Assembly (NCBI RefSeq): GCF_030409685.1
Contig: NZ_JAUFQJ010000013.1
Location: forward strand, 1-64,000
From: Ferruginibacter paludis
Lineage (GTDB): Bacteria; Bacteroidota; Bacteroidia; Chitinophagales; Chitinophagaceae
Length of the DNA stretch: 64,000 nucleotides
Direction: 5' to 3'
The notes beneath the pieces were generated by a model. That model saw only the letters and a program-made list of their open reading frames with translations. It had not been told where the DNA came from and made no database searches. A program made the position numbers and the translations under genes. This document shows positions 63,642 to 64,000 of this stretch, piece after piece (the first letter of the stretch is position 1; each line of letters starts with the position of its first letter).

Positions 63642-64000
63642 TTACTGCAAAGTTTTACAAATGTTGCTTACAATTTTCGGTCCTTCATAAATGAAGCCGG
63701 TCCAGACCTGCACCAGTGCGGCGCCCGCAGCCAGTTTTTCTTTTGCATCAGCGCCGGTGAAAATGCCGCCACTTGCAATAATGGGTATTTGCCCTTTAGT
63801 TTTTTCATGAAGATAAGTAACCAGTTGCGTACTGCGTTGTTTTAACGGCAGCCCGCTTAAACCACCGGCACCAATCGTATCCAAAACGCGTTTTGATGTA
63901 ACCAGATCCGAGCGGTCAATGGTAGTATTAGCTGCGACCAAACCATCCAGCTTTATATCCATCGCCAACGCAATTACATCATCCACCTGATTGGAATTTA
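63642..64000 (-). CDS. pyrD: Dihydroorotate dehydrogenase, C-terminal part (cut by window end)
   Basis: The last roughly 119 residues of a class 2 (quinone) dihydroorotate dehydrogenase: GLVAANTTIDR, GGLSGLPLKQRST, IPIIASGGIFTGADAKEKLAAGAALVQVWTGFIYEGP, the FMN-phosphate-binding end of the barrel. The reading frame stays open to the window edge, so the start lies beyond it; the GTG at 63986 is an internal codon. Pyrimidine synthesis. Confidence 0.93.
   Translation of the reverse strand, partial: NSNQVDDVIALAMDIKLDGLVAANTTIDRSDLVTSKRVLDTIGAGGLSGLPLKQRSTQLVTYLHEKTKGQIPIIASGGIFTGADAKEKLAAGAALVQVWTGFIYEGPKIVSNICKTLQ

Noticed and set aside
1..64000. Defence island, prophage, IS element or CRISPR array
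   Set aside because: No transposase, integrase, phage structural gene, cas gene or regularly spaced repeat was seen on either strand.

Overview
The window is a stretch of a Bacteroidota chromosome, most likely order Chitinophagales, family Chitinophagaceae. This rests on a gliding-motility lipoprotein GldB, a PorX-type response regulator with a PglZ domain, an LpxC-FabZ fusion, a MoxR/DUF58/BatA group, weak Shine-Dalgarno signals, and repeated TAnnTTTG promoter boxes, the Bacteroidota -7 element. The content is mainly core metabolism and information processing. I see no insertion sequence, prophage, CRISPR array or rRNA. The one tRNA is tRNA-Leu(UAG).

Layout. 0-7.3 kb (minus strand): uvrC, a lipoprotein, a membrane/beta-barrel protein with its ECF sigma factor, a haem-binding-domain protein, gpmI. 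7.4-14.3 kb: DUF4783 protein, nadC, a SUI1-type factor, a YjdI-like ferredoxin, apaG, a desaturase, gldB, nadE, a YbjQ protein. 14.6-22.3 kb (plus): moxR, DUF58, BatD-like, batA, a HerA-like ATPase, an LTA-synthase-like sulfatase. 22.6-33.7 kb: recQ, a copper-type P-ATPase, tsaE, ald, then a minus-strand lipid A cluster (HD hydrolase, lpxD, lpxC-fabZ, lpxA, an ABC ATPase). 34-41.9 kb: porX, a small conserved-looking protein, an MBL hydrolase, a helix-hairpin-helix protein, an acyl-CoA dehydrogenase, and a RelA/SpoT enzyme. 41.9-47.8 kb is a protein quality-control block: tRNA-Leu, tig, two clpP genes, a kinase-like unknown, clpX. 48.1-55 kb: purA, an Asp-rich protein, pabB, a lytic transglycosylase, gatA, tatA, a tiny lipoprotein, rplS. 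55.2-60 kb (minus): pheT, a coiled-coil protein, zapA, rny. 60-64 kb: a DnaA-box cluster, dnaB, rsmE, terC and the 3' part of pyrD.

The most interesting signals are non-coding. (1) Two copies of a roughly 60-nt element (236-295 and 22444-22504) share 28 identical bases and then a terminator hairpin with compensatory base-pair changes. Each copy has its own -33/-7 promoter placed so that transcription should start exactly where the similarity begins. They look like a small-RNA family that I do not recognise. (2) Several genes have TAnnTTTG exactly 4 nt before the start codon, which predicts leaderless mRNAs. (3) A same-orientation cluster of DnaA-box-like 9-mers lies between the divergent pheT and dnaB genes and is a candidate replication origin or DnaA-controlled promoter. 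(4) A protein of unknown function with protein-kinase-like motifs sits inside the clp block.
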